Positions 24,037 through 35,789 of a stretch of 64,000 nucleotides of DNA are shown one piece after another; within the stretch, counting starts at the first letter, position 1, and each line of letters opens with the position of its first letter. Source of the stretch: Chaetoderma sp. LZ-2023a (lineage: Eukaryota > Mollusca > Caudofoveata > Chaetodermatida > Chaetodermatidae); the NCBI GenBank assembly GCA_034401795.1, contig CM067374.1, forward strand, positions 97,436,860-97,500,859, in the 5' to 3' direction. The notes below the pieces were generated by a model. That model searched no databases and had not been told where the DNA came from. It saw only the letters and a list, made by a program, of their open reading frames with translations. The translations under genes were made by a program, and so were the position numbers.

Positions 24037-24261
24037 CCCTTTAATGGTTAAATCTAGTCAGGAAATGCAATGTTTACTTATTGAATGTTCATTTGCAGGC
24101 CACAGTCTTCTTTTTTTTACAATTTACCACTGGAATGATTGGCTCGCTAATTGAGCTAGTCATTCCAGTCATAAATTTTCAACAATATATATCACTTGTC
24201 CTGTAAATGGGCATTGGCCAAGATCACTGCAGAGGCTGGTTCTGGCCGGTATAACCATTAA
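24033..24261. repeat. Family B MITE, full length
   Basis: It begins TTAACCCTTTAATGG and ends GGCCGGTATAACCATTAA. The arms AATTTACCACTGGAATGA and complement surround CTCGCTAATTGAGC. Confidence 0.75.
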
Positions 24262-24342
24262 CGAATTCTGTCACAGTTATTGTCAAACTAGTCCCATACC
24301 TAATCATTGTGTATCCACATATCATATATTTACTTAGCGAGC

Positions 24343-24722
24343 AATGGATCTTTCCATTTATAGCTATTCCCCCGCCCATCTCTATCTAAGCTCCACCCAC
24401 ACCACGCTTGTGTTGGGATTGAGCGATCTCTGAACTCCCTGACTATCAATTTCCAGAAAACTATACAGGTAACCTGTTGAATATTTTGAAACTAATTTGA
24501 CTGGGTGCTGTTGCTGCCTGTAGAAGCAACAGTGCCAAGTCAAATTAGTTTCAAAATATTCAACAGCATGTCTCTTAAATAGCAAAAACATACAATTCGT
24601 ACAATGTGTCAAACTATTAAGCGTTAAAGACAGGGGTTTCGTGATGTCATGATTATAACGTCAGCATACACGTCGTGTAGTTGATTATGACGTTGTATGA
24701 TTGAGTAAGGTAATCGATTCAT
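24343..24722 (+). repeat. Family A MITE, most complete copy
   Basis: AATGGATCTTTCCATTTATA, the CCCGCCCATCTC block, a TTGTGTTGGGATTGAGCGAT segment, then the hairpin 24474-24566. The hairpin arms are about 38 bp with a loop GCTGCCTGTAGAAGC. ATACAATTCGTACAA and TGACGTT motifs follow. Confidence 0.8.
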
Positions 24723-24725
24723 GAA

Positions 24726-24909
24726 TTAACCCTTTAATTCTCAAATTTGTTCAATTTTCTCATAAAAGGTGCATTTGCATACCAAGAGAGATTATTTTTG
24801 AAAATTTATCACTGGAATGAGTTGTAATGTTTAAAAATTAGTTTCTTGGACTATAAATGTTCATTCCTGAACATAATTTCAAAGGCTGGATTGGCCATTA
24901 AAGGGTTAA
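24726..24909. repeat. Family B MITE with exact TTAA-CCCTTTAA / TTAAAGGG-TTAA ends
   Basis: The clearest termini in the window: TTAACCCTTTAATTCTC and GCCATTAAAGGGTTAA. The interior hairpin is shortened. Confidence 0.8.
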
Positions 24910-24914
24910 CTGAA

Positions 24915-25135
24915 TAATCATTTATGTCATGAATAACCCGACTAATTCCTTCATAAACGCTTAATAGTCCAAGTTGTACGTATTCTATGTCTTTACTATT
25001 TAATAAACATTCTCTTGAGTATTTTGAAACTAATTTGACTAGGCACCCAGGCAAATTAGTTTCAAACTATTCAACAATTTATCTGTATATTTGTGGGTAG
25101 AGCTTAGCTAGCGATGGGCGGGACATGGATTCCTC
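24915..25135 (-). repeat. Family A MITE, short hairpin
   Basis: Arms at 25012-25075 are separated by only GGCACCCAGG. GATGGGCGGGACATGG at the end is the reverse of the family's CCCGCCCATC block. Confidence 0.65.
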
Positions 25136-26021
25136 TGTCATATACTTCTTAACATCACCTTAATCATGTTAATATAGATCCGCATATAGGTTGTGTGGTG
25201 CCAGTCTTAAAGGCGATCAAAGTGAGACTTAAATTTCAATAAAAAAAACACCAAAAATAAATTTTTAAATTTTAAAAGGAATTTGACAAATTTTCACAAA
25301 CTCTCACTGTTAAAGTTTCAGTTTTAGTCATGAAGTTTGACACCCCATAAAGTTCACATATGACATCGTGTCAATCGTTAACCATGCACATAAATTCTGA
25401 TTGTGCCACTAGTGTCTTCAGAATAGACGAAAATGATGTTTAACTTAGTTACGAAGGAATGACTGGCTCAGTCGCTTTCAATTGTCAACAGCAAAATAGT
25501 TTTGACACGATTATGCCATACCACAACAATCATTCACGCGATGACATTACTTAGTGAGTCTCATAGGAAATGGAATAAAATGACTTTCCGTGGCGAAATT
25601 TACTATTTAATTAAAATTTAATATATTTAATTAATATTAATATATTTTATTTTATCAAATTTATGCAAAAACATTGTTTGATATGCTTTGACCCTTTTCT
25701 CTCTCTCTCTGTTATCATTTAAGCAATGGTGTGTGATGCTATATACCGACTTTATGATATAATATGTTATGTCCGATGTTGAATATTTTGAAAGTAATTT
25801 AACTGAAAAGCTTTGCTTCCTACGACAACAAGCAACAGTTTCCAGGCACATTAATTACAGAATATTTAAAAACGTAATTATGTTCGCGTGTACAACACAC
25901 TGCCAAAGAAGATTGTATTTATATATCATTGAGCATATATATCAAGCTAATTGGTTGAAAGTATCCATGTATTAACTGTCTACGTGCTGAATTTATGCAG
26001 ACTACATTTTTCATGTGGTTT
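25136..26021. other. Non-coding, AT-rich
   Basis: One family A arm (25777-25815, GTTGAATATTTTGAAAGTAA) lies in an otherwise featureless stretch; CT-repeats near 25698. Confidence 0.5.
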
Positions 26022-26135
26022 AACTCTGGATATGCTGAATATTTTGAAAACTATTTGACTGAAAGTTGTTGGTGGCTAAGCCACCAACAACTTTCAGTCA
26101 AATTGTTTTCAAAATATTCAGCATATCCTGAGTTA
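26022..26135. repeat. 114-bp near-perfect palindrome, family A variant
   Basis: The arms begin TAACTCTGGATATGCTGAAT and end ATTCAGCATATCCTGAGTTA. The centre GGTGGC-TAA-GCCACC leaves a 3-base loop. Only about two mismatches are seen in roughly 55 pairs. Base changes that distinguish it from other copies (GCTGAAT for GTTGAAT, ACTGAAAG for ACTGGG) are present in both arms. Confidence 0.9.
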
Positions 26136-26491
26136 CTATCCATTTAAATTATTGTCTGGTGGCTTGCAGCAGTCATGCAATTAAAAGACGAATATCATTC
26201 TTTGACACATTATAGTTCTGACGTAGGTAGCTTGTCAGAAATGTCAAACTGACTGACATATATACTACTTACAACTAACAATACCATGCATACTGGCATA
26301 TTCTCTCACCTGACTAGCTAGTATAAAATGAGTTGTGTTTTCCTTTAATATAATGTATTTATATTGTTGCATAATGAGGTTACAAATACGGTTACAAATA
26401 ACACTGCCATATCTTGAGTAATGTACTGATATAATCAGAGAGTAAATTCTCATGTATGGTACATGTACTTGTGTAATGTTTTGCATCACAT

Positions 26492-26730
26492 TTAACCCTA
26501 TAGTGGGCAAGCTTTGACAAGAAAATCCAAATATGTGCTCACTGAATGGCCATTTGCTGTCCAGGAGAATCTATTTTTGAAAATGTACAACTGGAATGAC
26601 TGGCTCAGTTATCGAGCCAGTCAATCCAGTCGTAAATTTCCAAAATGGTCCTCTCTTGACCTGCAAATGGACATTACATAAGACCATTGCAGAGGCTGGT
26701 TTTTGCCAAACTTGACCATTAAAGTGTTAA
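26492..26730. repeat. Family B MITE, full length
   Basis: TTAACCCTATAGTGG to CCATTAAAGTGTTAA. The core CTGGCTCAGTTATCGAGCCAG is flanked by CATTTGC...GCAAATGG stems. Confidence 0.8.
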
Positions 26731-27480
26731 CCCTGCTCTGCCAATGTACCCTATGGGATCAGACAGTGCTCATCTAAATGTACATGCTGGCAAGGAAATA
26801 TTTCCCTTGGAATAGTTCCACTGATATGGTTGAGGCAGGCATGTCAGGGAATTTTTTCACAAATAAATTTTTAATGCATGCGCACATGCATGCAGGAAAT
26901 GGGAGATATGTAGTAGCCACTTTATCTGTATATAGCTACATCTGTATGTGCATCCAAACCATTATCGATTCCGGTAAGGACTCTAACTTTTCAAATTTAG
27001 TAACCAAACTTGATATATGCATGCATGTTATGTTAGTGTGTCACATATTAGAGATAGGTCAGCGTGACCTATGTTTCATGGTTCACAGGACATCATAGAA
27101 AATTCTCCTTTTGTCTGTGATGTTCTTTCAAGAACTTTTAGCCCAGCTGAGCTATGATGACCACCTGTCCGGTGTCTGACTGTCTGTCCATTTGTCTAAA
27201 CATCTGTGTGTTGTCAACATTGGTGGCATGTTTTGTTATTTCTGGACAAATTTAGATCAGACATGGTAAAAAAATTCTGATGTGCATCTTATATCGTCAT
27301 TACGAAAATGAGGCTGATTTGATGGCATGCAGTCTTCTACAATATTAGAGCCAATGAGGATAAATTATATATAGAATTTGGTGGCGCGTTTTGTTATATT
27401 TAGAGGCATTTACTTGGAGGATTGGTAGCTTTTGTCATAACCTACATGGTGTATTACAAGTTTACAACTAGGTAAGTCTG
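26731..27480. other. Dispersed repeat fragments, no gene
   Basis: CAGCGTGACCTATGTTTCATGGTTCAC and CCAGCTGAGCTATGATG-type text recur near 38300 and 22600. Short open frames here lack any recognisable domain. Confidence 0.45.
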
Positions 27481-29340
27481 AGCTATTTTCTGGATGATCT
27501 ACATCAAGGATAAATTATTTCGTTGTAACCAATAGTAAATTGTTATGCCCCCTCCCCTCCCATTTAGGTATTTTGCTTTGTCCGTTCATCCATCAGGTGG
27601 GATAACCATAATTCTACTCGAGTGACCTTCACCAAACTTGGATTGGAGGTTGGTTTTGGGTGTCCGAAAAAGCTTATCAATTTTGGGCTCAAAAGATCAT
27701 GGTCAATTAAGGAAATTATATTTTGTTTCTGGATAATATCTTTACCAAACCTTTGTGGGAGTTTCCCTAATCTATTGGAAGAAGATGATTGATTTTGGGT
27801 TTAGAATGTCAGATGGCAACTTTATGGCAAACCAATTAAGGAGATTATGTTGTACTTCAGGTGATAACTCGAGTTCTATTGAAGGTATCTTTACCTACCA
27901 AACTTTGGTGGACATGTTCCCTCGGACGTCCAAAGAACGCTATCGATTTTTTGGTCAAAAGATCACGGTCATGGTAATCCAATTAATGAAACTATGTTGC
28001 ATTTATAACTTGAGTTTTATTGAGGGGATCTTTAACATGGATGCGTTTCCTGATAATGACTCAATTTCTATTGAAGGGATTTTTGCCAAACTTAGTTGGT
28101 AGATTGCCGTTGGTATGGTCATGATATGATGATTCACAATGAAAATGGCATGGCATCAATTTCAACCATCTTTGTCTTTCTTGTTCAGTTTGCACTTTCT
28201 GCCATCTTTTAATAAATTTATTAGCTCACATGAAAGGTTATTATGCCATGGCGATTGTCCGGCTGGCTATCTGTTGTCTTTCTGTTGCCTATCGTCTGTG
28301 CGTCAACTTGTGCTTAAAACGCTACTCTTCTTTAACCACTTGGCAGATTTCAACATAATTTGACTAGAGGGGCCATATGGGGGTAGGCTTTAGAACATGT
28401 CTACAGAATTTTGATTGTTCCACTTTTTTGGTGAAAATCTTGGACTTTTTGAAAAAGTTACCGGAAATTGTCAAAATGCTACTCCTCATTAACCGTTTGT
28501 CAGATTTCAACCTAATTTGGCTGGAAGGACCCTAATTGCTGTAGACTTTAGAACTTGTATACAGACTTGATTGGTCGATTTTTAGCTCACCTGTCCAGAT
28601 TTACCAAGTGAGCTTATGCCATGGCGACTGTCCGTCCGTCCGGCAACTTTTGCTTAGAAACGCTACTCCTCATTAACCGCTTGGCGGATTTCAACCTAAT
28701 TTGGCTGGAAGGACCCTGGGGGGGGGGGGGAGGGAGGCTTCAGAACTTGTCTACAGAATTTTGATTGGTCCATTTTTCCGGTGGCCATCTTGGATTTTCT
28801 TAAAATTTTGAGTAATCAGTTCAACAGCTACTCATTAACTGCTTGCACGAGTTCAACCAAACTCGGCTTGAGGGACCCAGAAAAGTTGTATGCTTCAGAG
28901 CTTACATACGGAATTTTGATTGGTCAACTTGGTCAAAATCTTGAATTTTCCGAAAAATGGCTGAAAATGGTCTACTCATTAACTACTTGGGCGATTTCAA
29001 CCAGACTGGCAGGAACTAGCCTAGAGGCTTTAGAACTTGCATACAAAATTTTAATTGCTCAATTTTTCCGGTGGCCATTTTGGATTTTCTGTATAATGTG
29101 AGAAATCAGTTAAAAGTCTACTCATTAACCGCTTGGCCAATTTCAAACAAACCCAGCTAGAAGAACCCTAGGCCAACATGTATACAGAATATTTTACGGC
29201 TTGATTTTGATGATGGCCATCTTGGATTTTCCGAAAATGGGAATTCATGTAAAATACTACTCCTCATTAATCGTTTGGGCAATATCAACCAAATTTGGCT
29301 GAAAGGATCCTATTGTTGTAACGTAACATTTTGGGTCATT
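27481..29340. repeat. Degenerate tandem repeats, 140-190-bp units
   Basis: The phrase CATTAACCGCTTGGCAGATT with variants recurs near 28320, 28481, 28668, 28830, 28972, 29118 and 29258. It is followed each time by a form of CAACCAAATTTGGCTGGAAG and GATTGGTCxATTTTxCCGGTGGCCAT. The earlier part (27590-28100) repeats TATTGAAGGxATCTTTACCAAAC. Blocks at 28210 and 28590 (TTAGCTCAC, TATGCCATGGCGA, GTCCGTCCG) head two sub-arrays and recur inverted at 57590. Open frames here read through repeats. Confidence 0.75.
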
Positions 29341-30570
29341 CGGCTATTTTTGTGTTTTAATCTGTTAAGCATGTTTCATGTTCAAATGGGGTTTTGGTGG
29401 CGTTTGCACCAACTGGAATAGGAAGTGAGATATCTGCCTTTTCCTCATTCTGTTAACAGGTGTATGGTTGGCAGGGACATCATAATCTTCCATGGTGCAA
29501 TCAATGTTAGGATGGCCTGCACAGAGAATCAGACAGTGTTGTTCTGGAGTGGAACAGGAGTAATGCGAACCATATAGACCAGGGCTCATCCAGTGAATGT
29601 CCATCACAGCAGCTGGACCTGAAGCTAGTGTCCTCATGCAAGTTACTGCATGGGAGATGAGTAACAAATGAGGACCAAAGGGGGACAGGGTGAAATCCAC
29701 CGTACTTCATATTGCTTTCGCCATTTGGACTACCTTCTAGACAGCCACTTGGTGAATATTTTGTAGTTGGCGAGAGAGCGTTTCACTCTATCTGGTATCC
29801 TTTTTCTCATCATGCTTTATTTTGCCCTGATGTAGATAATCCTCTGCTTTACTAATACCGCTCCAGATAAAGGTCTATAAAGTCTTCATGTCACTTGCTC
29901 TGGCTATAGGAAGTAGTTGGCCACGAGCATTGTGGCCTAATATCTTATCAGAATTAATGGTATCACTATCGAAACAGACATCATGGCATCAAACGGTTGA
30001 ATGATGAGACAACGTAGCTTGAACGGGATGGCGTTGTGGAGAGATTGATATAGTAGTATGTCCAAGATGCATGCCAGCTCAAAGGCAAATAGCTTCAGGT
30101 TTAACAGGCCCATTGTAAAGTTAATCAGACCTACATTAATTTAGAGATGTTCAGATGCTCCACAAATTTTGTTCCTGCTATTTTCATTCCAGTTTGGTAA
30201 CATGGAACTGAACGGATGGAACGAGGACACACTCGGGGGGTTTCTTAACGCTTTCTGCACTCTCATCTCAAACTCTATCATCACTACAATGGCCAGATGA
30301 ATGCCTTCCACAAACTATACGGTGGAGATGTATATACTAAGCTCATACAAGCTGGTGAACTGAATGACACTCAACGTCATACAGTCATAAGTATAGGTGG
30401 TGCCATTAACTAACACGAGTTACTAATATTATTGACCAATGGGGCCTGTATTTCTACTTTTGCTTTCAATGAGTATAAGTGAGAAAACGCCAGCGCAATG
30501 TCCATCACATGTCCAGCTGTATGTATTCGGGGCTGATGGATATAGCAGTGGACAGTAAGCAAAGATCCGA
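29341..30570 (-). other. Possible decayed protein-coding remnant of unknown type
   Basis: Minus-strand frames of about 110 codons (29365-29700) and short coding-like pieces up to about 30100 (for example HDVCFDSDTINSDKILGHNARGQLLPIAR) alternate between frames with many stops. The VCFDS phrase faintly recalls a multi-copy invertebrate ORF family, but nothing is identifiable. A pseudogene or chance are both possible. Confidence 0.2.
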
Positions 30571-30573
30571 GTA

Positions 30574-30952
30574 CATTGGAGGAAGCCAGTTTTAGCTTTG
30601 GCCCACCCACCCCAAGATAAGCTCCAACCACGCTTCGCCCGTTTTGGGAGCGATCGATCCCTGAACTCCTAACTCAATTTCCAGAAAGCTATACAGGTAA
30701 GCTGTTGATTATTTTGAAACTAATTTGACTGGGTGTTGTTGCTGCCTATGGCAGCCTCAGCGCCCAGTCAAAATAGTTTCAAAATATTCAACAGCAGGTT
30801 TATTAAATAGTACATACAATCCGTACAACAACGCTTAGTCAATTAAGCGTTCGTGACGAACTTATCTATGCCATTAATTATAACGTCAGCTTAAACGTTA
30901 CGAAGTTGATTATGACGTCGTACGATTGGTGGATAAACTGAAACGGTCCATT
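30574..30952 (+). repeat. Family A MITE, full length
   Basis: It starts CATTGGAGGAAGCCAGTTTT and ends AACTGAAACGGTCCATT, clear inverted ends. The hairpin at 30704-30795 has loop GCTGCCTATGGCAGC. GATTATGACGTCG lies near the end. Confidence 0.8.
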
Positions 30953-31482
30953 CTTTGTTCATGTTCTATCTACTATCTGTTATACTTGTTCCATTAGAGA
31001 ATTGGTTCCCGGACGCTCAATAGTGTGAGGTGCACGCACGCACATATTTCCGGGCCAATTGTTTCCCAGTGACCCTTGACACATTGGTCAATAATATCAA
31101 CAACCCTTGCCCATTGCTCCTTAGAACCAGTCACACTTGCCACATTGCCAAGGTGCATGGAGGTGTTGCCTAATAGACAATTATGTCTGTCGCACTTGTC
31201 TTGCTGGTGATTGCTGTCATGCCTATATGTCTCATTGGTCATTAGTGTTAGGATCACGTCTCCTGCTGGTCAATGACGCCAGCTGCGCTTATGTTGCTGG
31301 ACAATTGTGTCAGTGATACTTGGCTCATTGGTCACTAAGGTCAAGGACCTTGTTTCCATTAGTCAGCGGCATCTGTTATGCTTGACCCATTGACCAATGG
31401 TACTTATCTCCTTGGCTAATTGTGTCAGTGGCACTTGGGTTGATAGTCATTAATGTCAAAGATGTTTGCCTCATTGGTCAAT
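30953..31482. repeat. Degenerate 'CATTGGTCA' repeats, inverted relative to 38.9-40.6 kb
   Basis: The words CATTGGTCA, CACTTG and TTGCC recur every 25-50 bases. They are the reverse complement of the TGACCAATGGG/CAAG words at 38890-40620, so the two tracts are inverted members of one repeat family. Confidence 0.6.
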
Positions 31483-31840
31483 AATAATAATATTAATAGT
31501 ATAAAAAAATTAATTTAAGTTAATTAAATGCTTTCTAGTATGCCAGTTGAGCAGTATGGCCCTCGGGCCATTTATTTTAGTAACGTTTGAATGTGCCAAA
31601 AACACCATGAAACCTTTGTCCCCGTTAATCGGTCATGGATTCAACAGAATTTTCTTCGTGCTGCAAGAATGCATTCTTTAAGATGTATTGTGAATGGCAC
31701 AAATTATCATGATCGATAAAACACAGAAGTACCTATTAAGTAGTGTTCATCTTACAATCCTCAGAACTCGTATCCTTACCGCAGCGAACGACAAAGGGTA
31801 TTCTATATTTTTTGCTATGCATCAAGCATATTGAGGCTGA
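31483..31840. other. AT-rich spacer starting with a short (AAT) run
   Basis: AATAATAATAATATTAATAG near 31483; nothing else recognised. Confidence 0.5.
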
Positions 31841-33005
31841 AATCCGCGTACGTCAGCTTTCACTACTAGCAAACATACGTAGTGGTACCAAGTTTGATCA
31901 ATCAAAGCCTATTGGCCAAATTGGTTGGCAGCCATCTTGGATTTTGGCTGATTTTTAGAAACGTCTTTAAAAATTTTCAAAACGGCTTGGGAGATCGATT
32001 CAAAACCCATGAAACCTCACCTAGGCCAACAGCTGAGCCAAGTTTGTTCAAGGGAACTCGATAGGCCAAATGCTTTGGCAGCCATTATGGATGACCTAGT
32101 TTTCGCGAAAATGACTTCTCCAGAACCAATTAGGGACTAAGGATCATTAACGTTTGTTCAAGGGAAGATGATACATAAAGAAAACATGGCCGCGATGGGC
32201 CAATCACAATGTAGAGTATTTGGCGGCCATATTGGATTTTTATTATTTGATGGATTTTGAAGACGAAATTGGGTTTATATAGGTTTTTCTGTATTCAAAT
32301 TTGTCTTCTCGAGAACCACTGGGCCGATTTCAGAGGATATTTGGTAGAAAGCATCCGAGGCTTAGGGCATAGAGATACAAGTTTGTTCAAACGAAGCTGG
32401 TTGGACAATTTGGTCAGTGGCAATGTTGGATTTTGGCCGATTTTTAGAAATGTCTTAAAAATTTCCGAAACCGCTTGGGGGATTGATTCAAAACTCATAC
32501 ATCATCTAGGGCAACAATTGAACCAAGTTTGCTCGAGGGAACGTGATTAGACAAATGCTTCGGCGGTCATCTTGGATGGCCTAGTTTTCGCGAAACAGAC
32601 CTCCAGAACCACTGAATGGACCAGGATATGTCTAAAAACATGGCCGCTGTCGGCCAATCAAAATGTAGCGTGTTTGGCGGCCATATTGGAGACTTATTTG
32701 ATGGATTTTAATGTTGAAATTGGTTTTGTGTGGAATTTTAGGTATTCTGATTTAAAATTTGTCACTCGAAATTGCTGGTTAGGCGGCCTGGTGTCCATCT
32801 TGTATTTGTTTCATGCCAATTCAGGATCAATTACTCCCATGTACAAAAGCGGTAGGAAATTTTTTAAATGTCTTCTCGAGAACCACGGGGTCGATTTCAA
32901 GTATATTTGGCAGAAAACATCCTTAGTGCATAAAGATACAGGTTTGATCAAACGAAGCTGGTCCGTTAACATGCCCGATGGACATCTTGTATTTTGGCCG
33001 ATTTT
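31841..33005 (+). repeat. Tandem repeat family D, plus orientation, 490-560-bp units
   Basis: Landmark TTGGATTTTGGCxGATTTTTAGAAA occurs near 31931 and 32419, and in reduced form near 32979. Each unit also has CCxAGTTTGxTCxAGGGAA and GGCGGCCATATTGGA. The 185-codon open frame at 32572-33129 runs through this repeat and into the next family, so I do not consider it a gene. Confidence 0.75.
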
Positions 33006-33745
33006 TGTCTCGCCTGCAAAGCAGAAAGCGAGACATATATGTGTCACTTTTCCGATGACGACGACGGCGACAACAATGTTAAGTCTGCGTTTAGCAAAAC
33101 TTCTCAGCTTATATTTCAGGATCAATTAATCCTATGGCAACTAAATTTGGTTATGTGGTTGCCTATATTGTTAGGAAGCGGTATGGTGATACTGAGGTCA
33201 CATGGTCAAACGTCACGGTCACTGCGTTTAGCAAAACGTATTGGCTTTTCTTTCAGGGTTGGTTAATCCTATTGGGAGTAAACTTGGATACATCGTTACC
33301 TATGATGTTAGGAAGCAGCATGCTGACACTGAAGTCACAACGTCGAAGATCACGGTCATTCTGACCTCTACAAAACTGTTATTTTTCAATGTTAAGTTTT
33401 TAGTCTTAGCAAATCTTATCATGTTATATTTCGGGATTGCTTAACCCTTATGGATCACAACTTGGGTACATGGTTGCTTATGCCAAGAGGATACAGGATG
33501 GTGACATGGAAGTCACCAGGTCAAAGGTCAAGACCATTCTAATATTGCTATTTGGCCTCTGCTTTTTCAACCTTAAGTTTTTCCATTCAGCAAATCATTT
33601 ATATTTCAGGATTGGTTAATCCTATTGGAACTAATCTTGAATACATGGCTACCTATAATATTAGGAAGCAGCATGATAACACGGAGGTCACAAGGTCAAA
33701 GGTCAATGCCAGTGTGACATTTAATTGCGCGGGAATTCTTGTCTT
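33006..33745 (+). repeat. Tandem repeat family E, 130-190-bp units
   Basis: Units contain TATATTTCAGGATTGGTTAA, TAATATTAGGAAGCAGCATG and GAxGTCACAxGGTCAAAGGTCA. About four units are recognisable with periodic small open frames. Confidence 0.7.
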
Positions 33746-34340
33746 TTAAATTCAAAACTCATGAAAGATCGCTTAGCGCTGCAGCTGAACCAGGTTTGTT
33801 CAAGGGAACTTAATTGGCCTAATAATCCTTTAAAGGGCCATTTTGTATGATCTAATTTTCATGAAAACGACTTCTCCAGAACCATTGAATGGATCGGGCC
33901 AAAATTTGAGATTAGTGACTAAGGGCAATTAAAGTTTGTTTACGGGAAGTTAATACGGAAAGAAACATGGGCGCATGTTCTTGTTGCAATTTCAGTCAAC
34001 TCCATAGGAGTCTACTTATAGCCGATGAAATTCCCACCTATGGTTCCAGGTGAGCGATACGGGCCCCTTGTGCCTCTCGTTACGTGTTGATTGTATTTCT
34101 AGATAAATCTCTCTTATTCTCACTCTAAATAGAGCATTCATCGTGTCTAGAGCGAGGTAAACATGACTACTGCTCCTATCAATGGGAGGATTATTCAAAT
34201 ATCAATCAATAAATATGGTAATCTAAAAGAAGTGAAAAGCTCAATCTCCTGTATGGAGAGTACCCGTCTACGAATTTGATTACAGACGAACAAGAAGATT
34301 ACATGTGTTTTATCAGAGTATATTCATATCAATTCTATTT
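33746..34340 (+). repeat. Partial family D unit and non-coding spacer
   Basis: 33746-33995 repeats family D text (AAAACTCATGAAA, CTCCAGAACCATTGAATGGAT). From 34000 to the stop codon of the next frame nothing was recognised; this would be the 3' untranslated side of that gene, without an obvious AATAAA on the minus strand. Confidence 0.55.
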
Positions 34341-35464
34341 CATAGCCCAAGATGAATTTTTATTAAGTTGTCCACTGAGTCTACAAATGTTTTCTCATAT
34401 TCCAGTGGCTCAAGAGTTGCGAGTTTGTTTTCCATTTCGGATATTCGCTTGTTCTGGTGGTCACGTTTGTCAGATGGTGGTAGGATCTTTTCCGGAAGTC
34501 GATCTGGCAGCTTATAGTAGGATTCCGAACCCGCGAAAAAGGACGGTTCACTTATCTGTTTCGATTTGGGTAATAATGGCGGTTCGTAATATACTTTGAA
34601 ATGGGTTTCGTTTTCCTGCTGAGCTTTCCGTGGACTGACAAAGGTTGGGTAAAGAATATCCATAATACCACGTCTCTGTTGCTTTTTGCGCATGGCGAGT
34701 AAGACTTCTTCTTTTGTGATCGTTCGATGGTGACTTTTAATGCTTGGCGCACTTTTTGTTAATTTATTACCACCCCTCTTTTTGGGAGCATATTCCGGAT
34801 CATCTATGTTCTGCTCCTCGTTGTTCATCTGATTCAAGCTCCGTAACTGTCGTTTACTAATCTCGCCACACGCAAGCTTATCTTGTATTTCGGAAAACGA
34901 TAATTCCGGGAGTCTACTTTTCACAAGAGTCGCAACAGAAAAATTTCGTTCAGAAATTCTTAAACTTCGAAATGATGATTCACACTTCTCTTTTTCCGAA
35001 CATTGTTTCTTACTTTTAGTGCATTTATGACACGTGTGCTGTCCTAAAACATCACAACATTCACGAGAGAATGTAGACATGGTTGTGCTGCACCTTTCAT
35101 TATTTTCATTATCGTCTGCTTCCAAACTTACAACATCAAACATCACTGGCGTTGTAACAGGAACCGGTATAAGGACCGGACTGTGGGCTTTGCCATTTGG
35201 TCGTCCCCGTTTCCATTTTGAAGAACCGGACCAGAATTCAGATGCTGCTTGGCTAGATGAACGCGAAAGTGATAGTGACGGGTTTTGTGCAAACACAACG
35301 GATTGCGCCGTTTCCATAGTTTTACGTCTGCTCGAATGTGAAGACTGGATGCGTGAGGCTTCTGCGCATGAGAGAAGTTGGCCAAAGTTTAATAAAGACT
35401 TGCTTCTAAGCGGAGCATAACGTGAAACGCCTTGATGTCGTCTTGGCAGCAATGCTGGCACGAA
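34340..35464 (-). CDS. Unrecognised protein, probable 3'-terminal exon
   Basis: A minus-strand frame is open for about 374 codons from a plausible splice acceptor (TATCTCACAG at 35465-35474, read on the minus strand) to TGA at 34340-34342. The upstream Met-plus-polyIle start at 35545 is read from an (ATT)n microsatellite and is unlikely to be real. Landmarks in order are an AT-hook-like KWKRGRPNGK, a Cys/His patch (CCDVLGQHTCHKC ... CSEKEKC), KRGGNKLTKSAPSIKSHHR, a basic helix MRKKQQRRGIMDILYPTF, and a C-terminal helix ENKLATLEPLEYEKTF. Composition is Ser/Lys/Glu-rich and not repetitive, unlike its surroundings. I do not recognise the family. A nuclear or cytoskeletal role would be speculation. 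Confidence 0.55.
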   Translation of the reverse strand, partial: FVPALLPRRHQGVSRYAPLRSKSLLNFGQLLSCAEASRIQSSHSSRRKTMETAQSVVFAQNPSLSLSRSSSQAASEFWSGSSKWKRGRPNGKAHSPVLIPVPVTTPVMFDVVSLEADDNENNERCSTTMSTFSRECCDVLGQHTCHKCTKSKKQCSEKEKCESSFRSLRISERNFSVATLVKSRLPELSFSEIQDKLACGEISKRQLRSLNQMNNEEQNIDDPEYAPKKRGGNKLTKSAPSIKSHHRTITKEEVLLAMRKKQQRRGIMDILYPTFVSPRKAQQENETHFKVYYEPPLLPKSKQISEPSFFAGSESYYKLPDRLPEKILPPSDKRDHQNKRISEMENKLATLEPLEYEKTFVDSVDNLIKIHLGL

Positions 35465-35471
35465 CTGTGAG

Positions 35472-35512
<41 letters not shown>
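35465..35512. repeat. (AAT)n microsatellite abutting the exon
   Basis: About 14 AAT units. It is followed by ATATAGCCGCAAGCGGCAAT, a short palindromic word (GCCGC-AA-GCGGC). Confidence 0.9.
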
Positions 35513-35514
<2 letters not shown>

Positions 35515-35789
35515 TAGCCGCAAGCGGCAATGCATCGAGGGCCAAGTGGCTAGCATCCCGGTCGCTAAGACGAGAACCTTATCTGAGTCAGCTCTTATAG
35601 GTGGCTTAGAGCCTAAATATCCTCTTAGATTTGATCAAGTTGGATTAATGCTGTCAATTTTATTCAATTAGGTGAGAAGGTTACAGTAGGAATCTTCTTT
35701 ATCCGCCCAGTCTACCCATCATTGAATGTTGTTTTGAAAGACAAACAATCGTGTGTCAACAATGGCAGTAAAATTAATATAAATGAAAT

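Noticed and set aside
29365..29700. 111-codon minus-strand frame as an intact gene
   Set aside because: Coding-like pieces upstream switch frame with many stops; at most a decayed remnant, so reported only as a low-confidence region.
32572..33129. 185-codon plus-strand open frame
   Set aside because: It spans the junction of two tandem repeat families (D and E); other units of the same repeats do not keep this frame open.
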